Source: Multifurca ochricompacta
Lineage: Eukaryota; Basidiomycota; Agaricomycetes; Russulales; Russulaceae
Direction: 5' to 3'
Assembly: GCA_022496185.1 (NCBI GenBank)
Contig: WTXG01000103.1
Coordinates: forward strand, 62,001 to 126,000
DNA: 64,000 nucleotides
Below the pieces are notes generated by a model. That model searched no databases and was not told the origin of the DNA. It saw only the letters and a list, made by a program, of their open reading frames with translations. Position 1 is the first letter of the stretch. Every line of letters starts with the position of its first letter. Of this stretch, positions 1 to 11,168 are shown one piece after another. Both the position numbers and the translations under genes were made by a program.

Positions 1-2274
1 AAGGGGGAGTGTCTTGAAAGAGTATGAGGATATCGGAACGCCACTTGTTATGGTTGATAATAATGACTGGTCCATGTGAAGCAGCAGAACGAATATTTTC
101 GAACGACGGTGTCTTCAGAAAGTCTCCGTACCCTGGTAATTCTTGGATCTGTGACACGAGCAGATCCCGCTCCTCCAGAAGCTTCTGTTGCTTCACCACC
201 AGACGACCGAATGGGTCCATCCCATCATCAACCTGTGATCCAGCATCGCTGATCCCTATAGTCCCACTCGGTGTGACAGACATGGTGAGTGACTCGAGAT
301 CCTTATCAATTGCTGCAAGTTTCGCCGCTAAAGGTGAATTGACACCAGAAAGGTGATCCATGGAATTGCGAAGACTACGCATTTCAGACCATAGTAAGGC
401 TCTCCCTCGTTCTAGAGTCTCAATAGCCTGAGTGAATTGACCCATGTCGATCTGGTAAGAAGCATAGTCCAGCGGCATCTTGTCACCGATCCCTCGGATT
501 GCGACCAGTCGAGCATGCTGTATTTCTAAGGTAGGCGCGGAGACATATGAGCTCTGTATTATTGACATGGCCTTCTCATACATAACCGCGACAGATGGGT
601 GTCGGGCCGTTCGAGCAGCGGATGCCCAGACACATGACAAAGCAAATAGGTCAGGTACCTTCGCGAATTTGTCATTGACAGCCAAAGGAAATAGCTCAAT
701 CATTTCATCCAAATCCTGTCTTCGACCAAGCAACCTGAAGCGTTTGGATAAAGTCACAAAAAGTTGTAGAATTGAAATGAAATAGTATGGCTGCGTGCTT
801 TGCATTTCGAGAACACCACGATTCATGGTGATAGACTCGTCAAGGTACTCCATTTTATTCGAACACTCAAACGCCATGTAGAGGTTAAAGCCCAAATAGA
901 ATGCCGTTTTGGATCCAAATGAATGGCTCGTGTCAGCTGACGCAAGTAGTACCCGGCGGCATTTGATCACCTCTTCAAGGTCTGTGATATCGTTGGTACG
1001 AGAGAACTTCGTTTCGTACCAATTCACAAGATCCATGATGTGTGTGTTGTGATTGGAGTTGCCCGGGGGTGTTTTGGAGATTAGTTCGCGAAGATTTCGG
1101 ATTATCTCCTCTACCACCTTCATCGGATACGCCGCTCGAACAGCACCCAGTTTATCAATCAAGCCATGAGCTGAGGACGATGAGGCAAGGCTGACCATTT
1201 CGGAAGTATATGAACGCGCTTCTTGAAGGATTTCTGTGAGACCGAAGTTATGGAAGCGCATCTTAGCGAGGGATCCCATGCCATGGGTAAATAGATGCCG
1301 AAGGTTGTTGTCAAGGGAAGAAGAGCCGAGTAAGGTACGACAACGGGAAATCGCCTCCTCTAAATATTCTGGGTTTAGAGAGATCATAGCCCGATTGAGT
1401 GCAAGAACCGCAGCTAATGCCGAAGCATAAATTTGATCATCCCGAGAAGGACTTGAGGCAATGAGACTTTCTAGGAGGGCCATTGCCTCATCGTAATCGT
1501 CGTTTGAATAATTTGTCAAGTATCGAATTGAGAAGGAAGTAGCCAGTCCAAGAAGAACTAGATGAGAGCCTGGTGGGAAGATCTTCAGCGCATCCCGAAA
1601 GCATTGAATGACTCCATCTAACGGCTGTACTGGCCTCCCTTGATTAAATTTCCATAAAAAGGCGGTGAACAAGGCGGTAATGGCGTGAGTTGGATATTTT
1701 GCTGAGCTATGACAGGTGAGAAGTTCTTGGCAGAGGATCACCATCTCCTCGATATCCCCGTCCCACCCGCTTCCAGCTTAACTTGAATACCCAGCGCCTG
1801 AACAAGCAATGTTTTGACGGCTTCGTGCGGGACCTCAAAGGTATCAAGGGGTAGTCCTCGGAGATAACGAAGGTATTCAACCGCACACTTGGCATCTTCA
1901 GGTTGCTCGAATTCATTGGAACGACGGAGAAGGGAAATTACAAGTTGAAAGAAGACTTGAACCACATTTAGGTAGAATCCCCAGGAAGGTGGAAGAAAGA
2001 TCGCTTCAGTGTAATGAAGAATGGATTTGTCAAGATCCTCCTTCTGTTTTGATAGCTTATGGCGTTCAAATCGTGATCTGGCCAGAAGGTGGATGTAGGC
2101 AGTATAAGTGGGATGAGATCTAGGGATCCATGAGAGAGCACGCTGATGAGAAGTGATGCTTTGGTCGAGTTCCATAATGGAGGCTGCGAATAAGAAAAAA
2201 TGAATTACGGATGATCGAAGGGCATATGCTTGGGAAAGAAGTGACCAAGTTGTGCACTTACATTCTTGGGCCAT
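1..2274 (-). pseudogene. TPR-CHAT protein, copy 1 (5' part, frameshifted)
   Basis: This is the 5' two-thirds of a TPR-CHAT gene; the C-terminal CHAT protease-like domain lies beyond the left edge. The ATG is at 2274. A 13-nt first exon (2262-2274) is followed by a 78-nt GTAAGT...CAG intron (2184-2261), as in the other copies. The frame then runs through TPR-like helical repeats until about 1755. There a C run has four C's where the sister copies have five, which shifts the frame. Downstream of that point the original frame stays open to the window edge, so this looks like a single lesion, either real or a base-calling error in a homopolymer. The 78-nt intron contains no stop and is a multiple of three, so unspliced mRNA would also translate through it. 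Confidence 0.85.
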
Positions 2275-2399
2275 GGTTTATTCAATGCACAAGAATCACG
2301 ATAACTGGGAGTCCTCTGGCAATTAATTGAGAGAGTAGATGGCGAAAATTATTGCAGGTGCTTGAGAACGGCGAACGAAGACCACGCCCATAATACATG

Positions 2400-2406
2400 T
2401 TTTATA
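2400..2406 (-). promoter_or_regulatory. TATA box of TPR-CHAT copy 1
   Basis: On the minus strand the sequence reads TATAAAA, about 126 nt upstream of the copy 1 ATG. The same motif in the same context (CTATAAAACATG) precedes the other TPR-CHAT copies, which supports it as the shared core promoter. Confidence 0.6.
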
Positions 2407-2435
2407 GAGCATGAGCATGAGGACAAAATGAGGCA

Positions 2436-5400
2436 ATGCAGGGCGGCTGTTCCCCGGCCCGTCAACCCGGAACCGCCCACGGTGCCTCAGACGGGACGTT
2501 TCCTTCAAGTATCTCAACGCCCACTTCTCCCATAGACTCTAATGTATCTTCCGTTGGTACCCTCAAAGTTTGTATATTTTTATTTTTTTCCCCCTCCCCA
2601 TCTGACAGACCATTTCCAGCCGGTTCATCATCCTTCCGTCGACCCCACTTATGTTGCGGGCTCTACCTCATCCTACGCACACGATTGGTCGCGGGATACG
2701 ACTGGCGGAATACGTACGCATGGAAGGCATTTCGTTGACGCGTATGGCCGTGTATGCAACCTTCGTGGTGTGAACCTTTCGGGGAACTGCAAGACGTGTG
2801 TTCCCCCCTTCCTTGTCACCACCGGTCTGCTCTCGCTCACGCGTCTGACATCCATGGCTGTGCCTACAGCCCGGTCAACGATGATCATGCTACCTTCCCT
2901 GCAGGGGCGGAAACCGTCACTTTTGTCGGACGCCCATTCCCGCTCGATAAAGCACCACAACATCTCGCCCGGCTTCGACGTTGGGGTCTCACATTCGGTG
3001 AGTCGTCTCTTTATCCTTTTTTTCTTTCTTTTTCTTTTTGCCCTTCTCTATTTTCCGTATTAAACCCTCTATCCCACTCGACTGCTTTCCAATCAAGTCC
3101 GTTTCCTCATCACCTGGGAGGCTGTCGAGCATGAGGGCCCGTATGTCCTTTCGTTCAACCAATTTCATATTATCCCTAACCCGCTGACCGACCCCTGCGT
3201 CACGTACCCGCTTCACCCAAAAACAGAGGCATTTATGATGTTTCCTATCTTTCCTACCTTCGTTCGGTTCTCTCGTTACTACCCCAATACGGCCTCACGG
3301 CCTTCGTCGCACTACACCAAGATGTCTGGTCGCGCTACGCAGGCGGGTCCGGCGCACCTGCATGGACGCTTGAGCACGTGGGATTTGATTTGCATGCACT
3401 CGAAGAGAGTGGCGCGGCGTGGCTGCGCGGCGTCTGTGGTGGTGGGCACACGGAGGCCGAGCGTGGGCTGTGGCCATGTGGGTATCAGAAGCTAGCGGCC
3501 TCGACAATGGCGTGCGTTACCCTTTCTCTCTTCCGAAAACCCACCGCACCGCACCGCACCGCACCGCCTAGTGGGTTGTCGCTGATACCCTGTCCTTTTT
3601 GTCGTCCAGGACGTGTTTCTGGGCCGGCGACGTGTTCGCACCGAAACTCCGTGTGCGCGACGGCGTGTCGATACAACGTTTCTTGCAGGACGCGTTTTTG
3701 GATATGTGGGAGGCGGTGGCGCGTGCCGTCGGTGACCTTGACGGTGTGCTTGGGTTCGAAGTACGCGCGGCGCCTTATCCTCCGCCCACACGGGTTTTCA
3801 CTTACGCTCGTTTTGTGTGGTGACTTTTGCATAGATGATGAACGAGCCGCATCCCGGATATGTTGACCTCCCCTCACTACATGGATTCGACTATAATACT
3901 GACCTACATTTGGGCGACGTCCGTGCGTTACGTTCCTCGCCTTGTTGTTTGGGGCAAATATATATATATATATATATATCTGACGTGTTCTCAGCCTCGG
4001 CATTCCAGTCTTTCCTCCTTGGCACAGGCCATCCGACCAACGTCGACCACTGGACGCGCTCCTTCCCGATGCCTACAAGGCGTACCGGGAAAACATTACT
4101 CAATCCACAGGGTCGCAAAGCCTGGCGCGAGGATGGCCCAACTGGCGGTCAGGACCTGTGGGAGATGCATGGCGTTTGGGAGTGGGATGATACGAAGAAT
4201 ATTGGGAAGGTGCTCCGTGAGAGTTACTTTGTCAACGATCCAACCACGGGTCGCAAGGTGCGCTCTCTTTCCCCGCGTTCTATTTGATGACGGGGTGAAT
4301 TATTTTTTCTGATGGTAGAATAGATAGATTGGTACACGGATTTTTATTATCCGTTCTTGAAGCGGTGGACGGAACGTGTACGCAACGCTGTATCCAATGG
4401 GCATGGCCACGAGAAACTATCCTTCGCAGAGCCGATACCTAATGAGGTGCTGAGATGATCTTTTTTATGCTTTTCCCCCATTGGCTCCTCACTCATCGTC
4501 GCACCAGTTTTGTCCAACGTCATGGACGCCGGAACACCAGCCCCCAAACATGGTATTCGCCCCCCACTGGTTGGTGCACTTTTCAAACCCTTCATGTTTA
4601 TATCACCAAGACAAATCAATTAGGTACGATCTTCGTGTACTCTTCGACAAGGCGCACGGGGAGTTTTCCGTTAATGTTCAAGCAATCTCGCGAGTACGGT
4701 CGCCCTCCTCGTTCTCACGCTTTTTAAATACCGCACAAAGTTGATAATACCATCTGTAGGGTGTAAACCCACTCAAGACGTTTTATTGGGGCCACAAGGG
4801 GGCGCGGGACAATTTTTCTACGCAAATTCGCTCCCTTGTGGAGGCTGGTTATAGTTCGCTAGGTGAACGCCCTGTGATCATCGGTGAATGTGGTCTGCCG
4901 ATGGATATGAATGGTCGCGTGGCGTTTAAGAGCGACGATTGGACATGGCAGCGACGGATGATGGACGCGATGATTACTGCGCTTGAACGGGCTAGCGTTG
5001 GTTTCACGTAAGATCCTCTGCTTTTAAATATCATCACTCGATCTCTGATGATCAACTTATTGGCACGGCTCATCCATAATAAATAGCCTGTGGAACTACA
5101 ACCCGGAGAATGACGACACGCGTGGAGACGATTGGAATGGAGAGAATTTTTCATGGTTTAGCAATTCACGCTCCGCGCATGCCCATGTCTATGCGCCTAA
5201 AAGAACTGAGCTCGGGCTCTCTCAGGATACGAAGGAGCTTGACTTTGGTGGACGCATCCTTGATGCCGTCGTACGACCTTACCCGGCTAAGACAGCGGGT
5301 ATACCGCTGAGCTTCGAATACGAGATGGCGACTGGGGCTTTTGCGTACTCTTGGGCGGTACCACCCCTCTCATCATCATCATTCCCAGGCGCTACCGCCA

Positions 5401-5708
5401 CCGCCACCGCCACCACGGAGGGCACGGGAACGACAGTGCAGGGAGAACAACAACAACAGCAACAGCAGCAGCAGCAGCAACGACTTACGAGAGGGCCAAG
5501 CGTGCACACGCCACCACTCAGGGGACACCCTCAACTTCTCGCACGGGAGACGGAGATATTCGTACCCTCGCAATTGACGCGGGGTCGTAGACTCATTGTG
5601 AATGGACTCAAAGCTGGAGATGCGTATGTGTACGATGAGGCGCGTCAGACGCTCTTCATCTTACCTGTGGCGACGGCAACACAAACACAAACGCAAACGC
5701 AAACGCAA

Positions 5709-5741
<33 letters not shown>

Positions 5742-5924
5742 GCCGAGGAGCAGCAGTCGGGGCAGGCGGTCTCGGTGGTTCACACGGTGAGGGTAAGATT
5801 TGACCCGCCGTTGGAAGGGGAATTGCCTAATGACTTTTGGGGGGATTTTGCGGGGCCGATCGGTGCTGTGTCTGTGGTTTTACTAGCTTTGGTCGCGTAT
5901 TATGTTTTGCTGGAGCGTATATAA
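2436..5924 (+). CDS. GH5 steryl/ceramide beta-glucosidase-like protein, 13 exons
   Basis: Proposed exons: 2436-2567, 2620-2795, 2870-2997, 3098-3140, 3227-3511, 3610-3760, 3835-3922, 3995-4257, 4324-4446, 4508-4569, 4624-4693, 4760-5007, 5087-5924. All introns are GT-AG, and the sum is 2,607 nt (868 aa). The protein resembles fungal EGCrP/EGH1-type GH5 enzymes, which cleave glucose from ergosteryl glucoside or glucosylceramide. The acid/base is E309 in MMNEPHPGY, the nucleophile E550 in IIGECGLPMD, and the final exon carries the family's C-terminal beta domain. Oddities: an 11-Gln run (5448-5480), a Thr-Gln repeat (5679-5741), one hydrophobic segment at the extreme C-terminus (tail anchor?), and FVALHQDVWSR where the family usually has DPHQD. 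The first exon is the least certain. The ATG at 2436 lies in the TPR-CHAT upstream repeat; the alternative ATG at 2542 would need intron 1 to be exonic. Confidence 0.85.
3957..3979. repeat. (TA)n microsatellite in GH5 intron 6
   Basis: An uninterrupted alternating TA tract lies just upstream of the branch/acceptor region of the 72-nt intron 3923-3994. Confidence 0.9.
5448..5480 (+). repeat. CAA/CAG tract encoding 11 glutamines
   Basis: A mixed CAA/CAG run in the last GH5 exon, in frame, inside a low-complexity linker rich in Ala, Thr and Ser. Reading frames opened on either strand by this tract are artefacts. Confidence 0.9.
5679..5741 (+). repeat. ACN-CAR repeat encoding (Thr-Gln)n
   Basis: Ten Thr-Gln dipeptides in a row, encoded by a 6-nt tandem repeat that drifts from ACACAA to ACGCAG. 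It lies in the C-terminal part of the GH5 protein, shortly before the last conserved beta-domain segment and the terminal hydrophobic helix. Confidence 0.9.
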
Positions 5925-6213
5925 ATATTTGGAAATTCCACCTAGATAAGTTTTTTTTGTTTTTTGTTTTGGGTGGGTCGGTGAATACCTTGTAACCCAC
6001 CCACTACTAAAGATTGGGAATATATATTTCTGAGTAGTTACTTTACCCACTTGGGTGATGCCAAAAAATAAATACTATTTCCAATCATATACCTCCACAC
6101 GAACTGATATACTGTCGAACAAAAATGCATCACATAGAATGTGAATAGATGAAGTTGAAGGCTCTTACCCAAACGTTATTAAAATACTAACCGCTAGCAA
6201 AAGCTTTCCTCCA
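5925..6213. other. Convergent intergenic region, GH5 / TPR-CHAT copy 2
   Basis: A 289-bp AT-rich spacer between two convergent 3' ends. From about 6054 it matches the sequence downstream of the other TPR-CHAT copies (for example 16450-16627 and 57090-57270), so the array unit begins there. No coding potential is seen. Confidence 0.7.
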
Positions 6214-9200
6214 TCACGCACCATAATGAACAAAGTTCACCCACCGCTCCAGAGTCATCCCTTTCTTTCTCCTCATCTTCCGCGTCGCATCACGAAGCGC
6301 CCTCGCAGACCTCAAGTGGTAATGTACCCCTTGTCCATTCCCAGAGAACATTGACTTGTAGAAATTCTCTGCAATTTCAGATCCATCAACATCCGCCATC
6401 TCCCACATCGTCCCCACCACACTTCGAAACCCACAGTATTGCACTGCCGCAGTAAGATGAAGTCCCTCGTCAGCAATACTGTCATCTGTCAATTCCGCAG
6501 TGTGGCATGCAGCAAGGAATGCAAATTCAGCAGCAGGCAGTTGAGAGCGTACGATGTCGAGTAGAGTAAGGTGCTTATCATTGAACAGCTTGAATGATGC
6601 ATCGAATGGTTTCCCAGTCTCGAGCTTGCCATGACACACGAAATGTACCAATCCGTGATGTCGCAGTCCTTCCACCACACCAGCCGGTGTCGCATTCTTC
6701 CCACAGAGGGTGGTCACTGGCACCCGCGAATTGAAAGACTGTATGATTTCCATCTCTCCAAAAGCGCCTGGTAAGGATTCATCTGGATTAGCCACAAGGA
6801 GTAACGAAGGTTGGTAAGATGTTTTTGGACTAGGTTTGCGAGACTCGATGAGTGCAGAGAGTGTCGGTGTATATGAAGGGATATATAGATCTGAAAAGTA
6901 TCGCTTGACACCATCATTTGATGGGATTGGGCCCATCGCATGAAGTGGAAGTGAGCAGAAAACAGAGGTCGGACACCACCAGATTCGAGATTGTTCTGGT
7001 ACACCCAAAGTGCGGAACTTGTTAATGACTGGTTCGCCGACGAGGTTATAAAGGCCCTCGAGTACAGAACGTAAAGCACGTTTGTATTCGCCTGAATCGA
7101 GACCCTCCTTTCGTGCGACCACTAGGCGATCTCTTAGTTTATTTGCACGGTCGTAGAAATCGTTAGTTGTAGGGATAAGGGAAGGGGGAGTGTCTTGAAA
7201 GAGTATGAGGATATCGGAACGCCACTCGTTATGATTGATAATAATGACTGGCCCATGTGAAGCGGCAGAACGAATAGTTTCGAACGACGACGTCTTCAGA
7301 AAGTCTCCGTACCCTGGTAATTCTTGGATCTGTGACACGAGCAGATCCCGCTCCTCCAGAAGCTTCTGTTGCTTCACCACCAGACGACCGAATGGGTCCA
7401 TCCCATCACCAATCTGTGATCCACCATTGCTGATCTCTATAGTCCCACTCGGCGTGACAGACATGGTGAGTGACTCGAGATCCTGATTAATTGCTGCAAG
7501 TTTCGTTGCTAAAGGTGAATTGAATTGAGAAAGTTGATCCATCGAACTGCGAAGACCACGCATTTCAGACCATAGTAAGGCTCTCCCTCGTTCTAGAGTC
7601 TCAATAGCCTGAGTGAATTGACCCATGTCGATCTGGTAAGACGCGTAGTCCAGTGGCATCTTGTCACCGACCCCTCGCATTAAGACGAGTCGAGCATGCT
7701 GTATTTGTAAGGTCGGCGCGGCGACAGATGAGGTCTGTATTAATGACATGGCCTTTTGGTATGCATCAGAGACGGACGGGTGCCTGGCTGATCGCGCAAA
7801 GGTTGCCCAGCGGCATGACAAAAAAAATCGGTGAGATACCGTTGCTGATTTGTCATTGACACCCAAACGAATTAGCTCAATGATTTCATCCAAATCCTGT
7901 CTTCGACCAAGCAACCTGAAGCGTTGGGATAAAGACTCGAAAAGTTGTTGGATTACAATGAAGTGGTATGGCTGCGCGCTTTTCATTTCGAGAACACCAC
8001 GATGCACGGTGATAGACTCGTCAAGGTACTCCATTTTATTCGAACTCTCAAACGCCATGTAGAGGTCAAAGCCCAAATCGAATGCCGGATGGGATCCAAA
8101 TGGATGACTCGTGTCAGCTGACGCAATTAGTACCCGGCGGCACTTGATCCCTTCTTCAAGGTCCCTGATATCGTTGGTACGAGAAAACTTGGTTATATAC
8201 CAATGCGCAAGACGTTCGAGGTACTCGTTGTGCTTGGAGGACCTTGGCGGAGTCCTGGAGATCAGCTTTCGAAGATTTTGAATTTTCTCTTCTACCGCCG
8301 CCATCGGATACGCTGTCCGGACAGCTTCCACATAGTCAATATTTTCTGCAAATATACCGTGAGGTGAAGACGATGCAAAATCGACTATTTCGGAAGTATA
8401 TGAACGTGCTTCTTGAAGGGCTTCTGTGAGACCGAAGTTACTGAAGCGCTCCTTAGCGAGGGATGCCACGTGATAGGTAGCTATTTGCCGAATGTCGTTG
8501 TCAAGGGAAGAAGAGCCGAGTAAGGTACGATAACGGGAAATCGCCTCCTCTAAATATTCTGGGTTTGGATAGAGGATAGCCCGAACGCGCGCAAGAGTCG
8601 CGGCAAATGCCAAAGCTTCATTCTGAGTTTGACTGGGGTCATTTCCAAGAGGACTTGAGGCAATGACACTTTCTAGGAGGGTCATTGCCTCATCATAATC
8701 GCCATCCGAATAATCTCTCCGAAATCGAATTAAGAGGGCAGCAGCCAGTACGAGAAGAACTAGGTGAAAGTCCGGCAGGGATATCTTCAGCGCGTCCCGA
8801 AGGCATTGGATGACTCCATCTAACGGCTGTATTTGCTTCCCTTGAAGAAATTTGCGTAAAATGGCGTTGGCCAAGGCGGGAATGGCGTAAGTTAAATAGT
8901 TTTCTGAGCTGTGACAGGTGAGAAATTCTTGGCAGAGCATCACCATCTCCTCAATATCCCCCGTCCCATCCGCTTCCAGCTTAACTTGAATACCCAACAC
9001 CTGAACAAGCAATATTGTGACAACTTTGTGCGAGACCTCAAAGGTATCAAGAGGTAGTCCTCGGAGATGACGAAGGTATTCAACCGCACACTTGACATCT
9101 TCAGGTTGATTGAATTCCTTCCAACGATGAAGAAGGCAAAGTACGAGTTCAAAGAAGACTTGAACCACGTTTAGGTATAATCCCCATGAAGGTGGAAGAA

Positions 9201-9478
9201 AGATAGCTTCGGTCCAATGAAGAATGGATTTGTCAAGATCTTCCTTCTGTTTTGATAGCTTATAGCGTATGAATCGTGATTCAGCCAGAATATAAACGCA
9301 GGCAGTGTAAGTGGGATGAGATCGAGGGATCCTTGAGAGAACACGCTGAAGATAAGTGATGATTTGGTCGAGTTCAATAATGGAGACTGCGAATAAGAAA
9401 AAAATGAATTACTGATGATAGAAGGGCATATGCTCGGGAAAGAGGTGACAAAGTTGTGCACTTACGTTCTTGGGCCAT
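6214..9478 (-). CDS. TPR-CHAT protein, copy 2 (intact)
   Basis: A 13-nt exon 1 (9466-9478), a 79-nt GTAAGT...CAG intron (9387-9465) and one long exon (6214-9386) give 3,186 nt, or 1,061 aa. The intron length is not a multiple of three, so splicing is required. Roughly the first 700 residues form degenerate TPR-like repeats (for example RDLEEGIKCRRVLI and EYLDESITVHRGVL). The last 330 form a CHAT domain, a caspase/separase-fold peptidase module, with the expected dyad H923 in HFVCHG and C965 in FLAACHT. The protein is cytosolic by default: I see no signal peptide or membrane segment. In other organisms CHAT proteins act in regulated proteolysis and cell death; the role of this fungal family is not known to me. 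It is one of two intact copies in the window. Confidence 0.9.
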
Positions 9479-9598
9479 GCTTTATTCAATGTACAAGAAT
9501 CACAGTAACTGGGAGTCCTCTGGCAATAAATTGAGAGAGTAAACGGCGAAAAGGGTTTTGGGTGCTGGAGAACGGCGAAGACCACGCCAGAATACATG

Positions 9599-9605
9599 TT
9601 TTATA
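9599..9605 (-). promoter_or_regulatory. TATA box of TPR-CHAT copy 2
   Basis: TATAAAA on the minus strand, about 121 nt upstream of the ATG at 9478, in the same conserved context as the other copies. Confidence 0.6.
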
Positions 9606-9697
9606 GAGCATGAGCATGAGGTCAAAATGAGGCAACGAGGCAATGGTGGGCGGCTGTTCCCCGGCCCGTCAACCCGGTATGGTTTGCTTGATGAACA

Positions 9698-9753
9698 GAT
9701 CCAATCCGCGGTTCGATCCAAAAAAAAAAAACAAAAAAAGATCCAATCCGCGG
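9698..9753 (+). mobile_element. Minimal 28-bp poly(A) retroposon with 14-bp TSD
   Basis: GATCCAATCCGCGG occurs at 9698-9711 and again at 9740-9753. Between the copies are only TTCGATCC and an A-rich tail. The homologous uninterrupted site is at about 60754. With the two G's of the TSD, the insert reads GGTTCGATCC, which resembles a tRNA B box. It is either a drastically 5'-truncated LINE/SINE or a tRNA-end-derived retroposon. Confidence 0.8.
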
Positions 9754-10767
9754 TGAGTACGAGGAAAAGTGTGTCCCCAAAAGGGGAGAGGTAGGGTTTG
9801 CCGTGCTTGTACTTGCGAATACGCTGCTTGCTAGTTCCATTTGACCTTGCGCTTGTCGTCGTTGTGAAGTTATTTAGCACATAAAGATAAAGAGAAATAA
9901 CTTAGATTGCTGGTTCACTCGCTTTACTACAAGCATGGTAGATACCTTCATATTTTTGTTGAGAGTCCAGAGTGGTATAGTAAGAAGCAAGCCGTAGTGA
10001 GTAAATTTGGATAATAAAAAAAAGACAAATGAGATGAAGAGGCAATAAAGACAAAGTGACGACAGAGAGGTAATGGATGGGCAGGCAGCACAATCCATAG
10101 AGAAGTTCAACCAGGCGAAGGTTTCATGCTCAACGCCTGAGCCATCCTTACAGTGGGAGAGGTAGCAGGCAGCAGGGGTGGTGCACAATCATGTGTGTCA
10201 ATTCAAGGTAAGGGCCAAGGTAATGGCCAAACGATAGTCTGTACTGTAGTTATCACAGTTTATGTGCACAATACTTGAAAATAGAACATATTTGTGTATA
10301 AGGTTCAAGGTGCTCTGGTGATCCAATGGCCCTGGAAATTGGAAAACGAGGTAGCGACCCCACTAGTAAATTGACAACTAGGAAGGGAGGGTGAGAAAAG
10401 GCCATACTTTATCGCTCACACCTGGTGTAACCGTGGCTGACCGTTCTGCAAGGAGTTTGATGTCAGAGTATATTGACCATATAAAATGATGAGACTGTTG
10501 CTAAGCACGCAAGGCAAAGCAAAGAACGAGACGATTGGATTGCTGAGTTCCTGAGTTGATAAGCCTAGGAAGTGAACGACGTCATAAAAAGGAAACAGAG
10601 TAGAACAAGGGAAAGAGCGTTGAGGACGCTGCCTTTTCATAGTCGAGAACAGGGAAGAAAGGGCTGGAATGGCTTGGAAAGAAAAGAAGTGGAAAGGAAA
10701 TGTTATCGTACAAGAAAGGGTTATCATAATGAGTTATCGAGCAGGTATTTGTAACACCAGGGGCCAC
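9754..10767. repeat. Array segment S, copy 1
   Basis: Non-coding sequence that also appears at 21609-22650, 50919-51957 and 60754-61291, always upstream of a TPR-CHAT gene. Part of it (about 400 bp) also matches the LTR at 17563-18213, so S is probably an old LTR-element remnant carried along as part of the array unit. No credible gene. Confidence 0.7.
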
Positions 10768-10989
10768 TTTTTTTTTTTTTTTTTTTTTTTTTTTTGAATC
10801 AATTTTATAACGCGCTTGCGGGATGGCACCCAATCGCGCGGCCACATCCGGGTACAATGTGACTACTACTACTACGGACAGATAATGGAGCGACAAAGTC
10901 ATGCGTGGAAACCCAGAAGGAAAACCGTAAATAAATTCTAAGTGGAGAGGCCGTCCGAAACCAGAGACCGTTCAAGGGAAAAGGAAGAA
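10768..10989 (-). mobile_element. 5'-truncated LINE 3' end with 15-bp TSD
   Basis: The insert begins with a long poly(T) (poly(A) on the minus strand) and is flanked by AACACCAGGGGCCAC at 10753-10767 and 10990-11004. The tail sequence next to the poly(A) matches the plus-strand LINE end at 21540-21600, so both come from one LINE family. Confidence 0.85.
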
Positions 10990-11007
10990 AACACCAGGGG
11001 CCACATT

Positions 11008-11168
11008 TGTTGAGCCGGTAAAGGACCAGAGTTGGCCGGACCGGATCAGAGGTGACCGGAGTTGTTGGTGCAAGGCGGAGTTAAGTGGACATTGTAATAT
11101 ACTTACTGACACTCCACTCGTTCATTATGATTACTTATGATTAAGATACAATCCTTTATGACCATAAC
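11008..11168 (+). mobile_element. 3'-truncated copia-type LTR fragment
   Basis: It starts TGTTGAGCCGG and matches the first 150 or so bases of the complete LTRs at 20529-20940 and 23644-24039. It is cut off before the transcribed part of the LTR and abuts a copia pol remnant. Confidence 0.8.

Noticed and set aside
1738..2274. A 178-aa protein starting MAQECKC read straight through the first intron
   Set aside because: The run after MAQE is a GTAAGT...CAG intron. In sister copies it has a length not divisible by three or contains stops, and the C-terminal GISRRW is a frameshift product.
2673..2963. Minus-strand frame antisense to GH5 exons 2-3
   Set aside because: No domain features, and the plus-strand exon model explains the region completely.
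5325..5590. Several overlapping open frames around 5325-5790 on both strands rich in Gln, Leu, Ser or Arg
   Set aside because: They are other frames of the CAA/CAG and ACNCAR repeats in the last GH5 exon.
6214..9478. A CRISPR-type TPR-CHAT (Craspase-like) defence system
   Set aside because: The domain pairing is similar, but there is no Cas effector or array, the host is eukaryotic and the genes have introns. Only the protease-fold family is supported.
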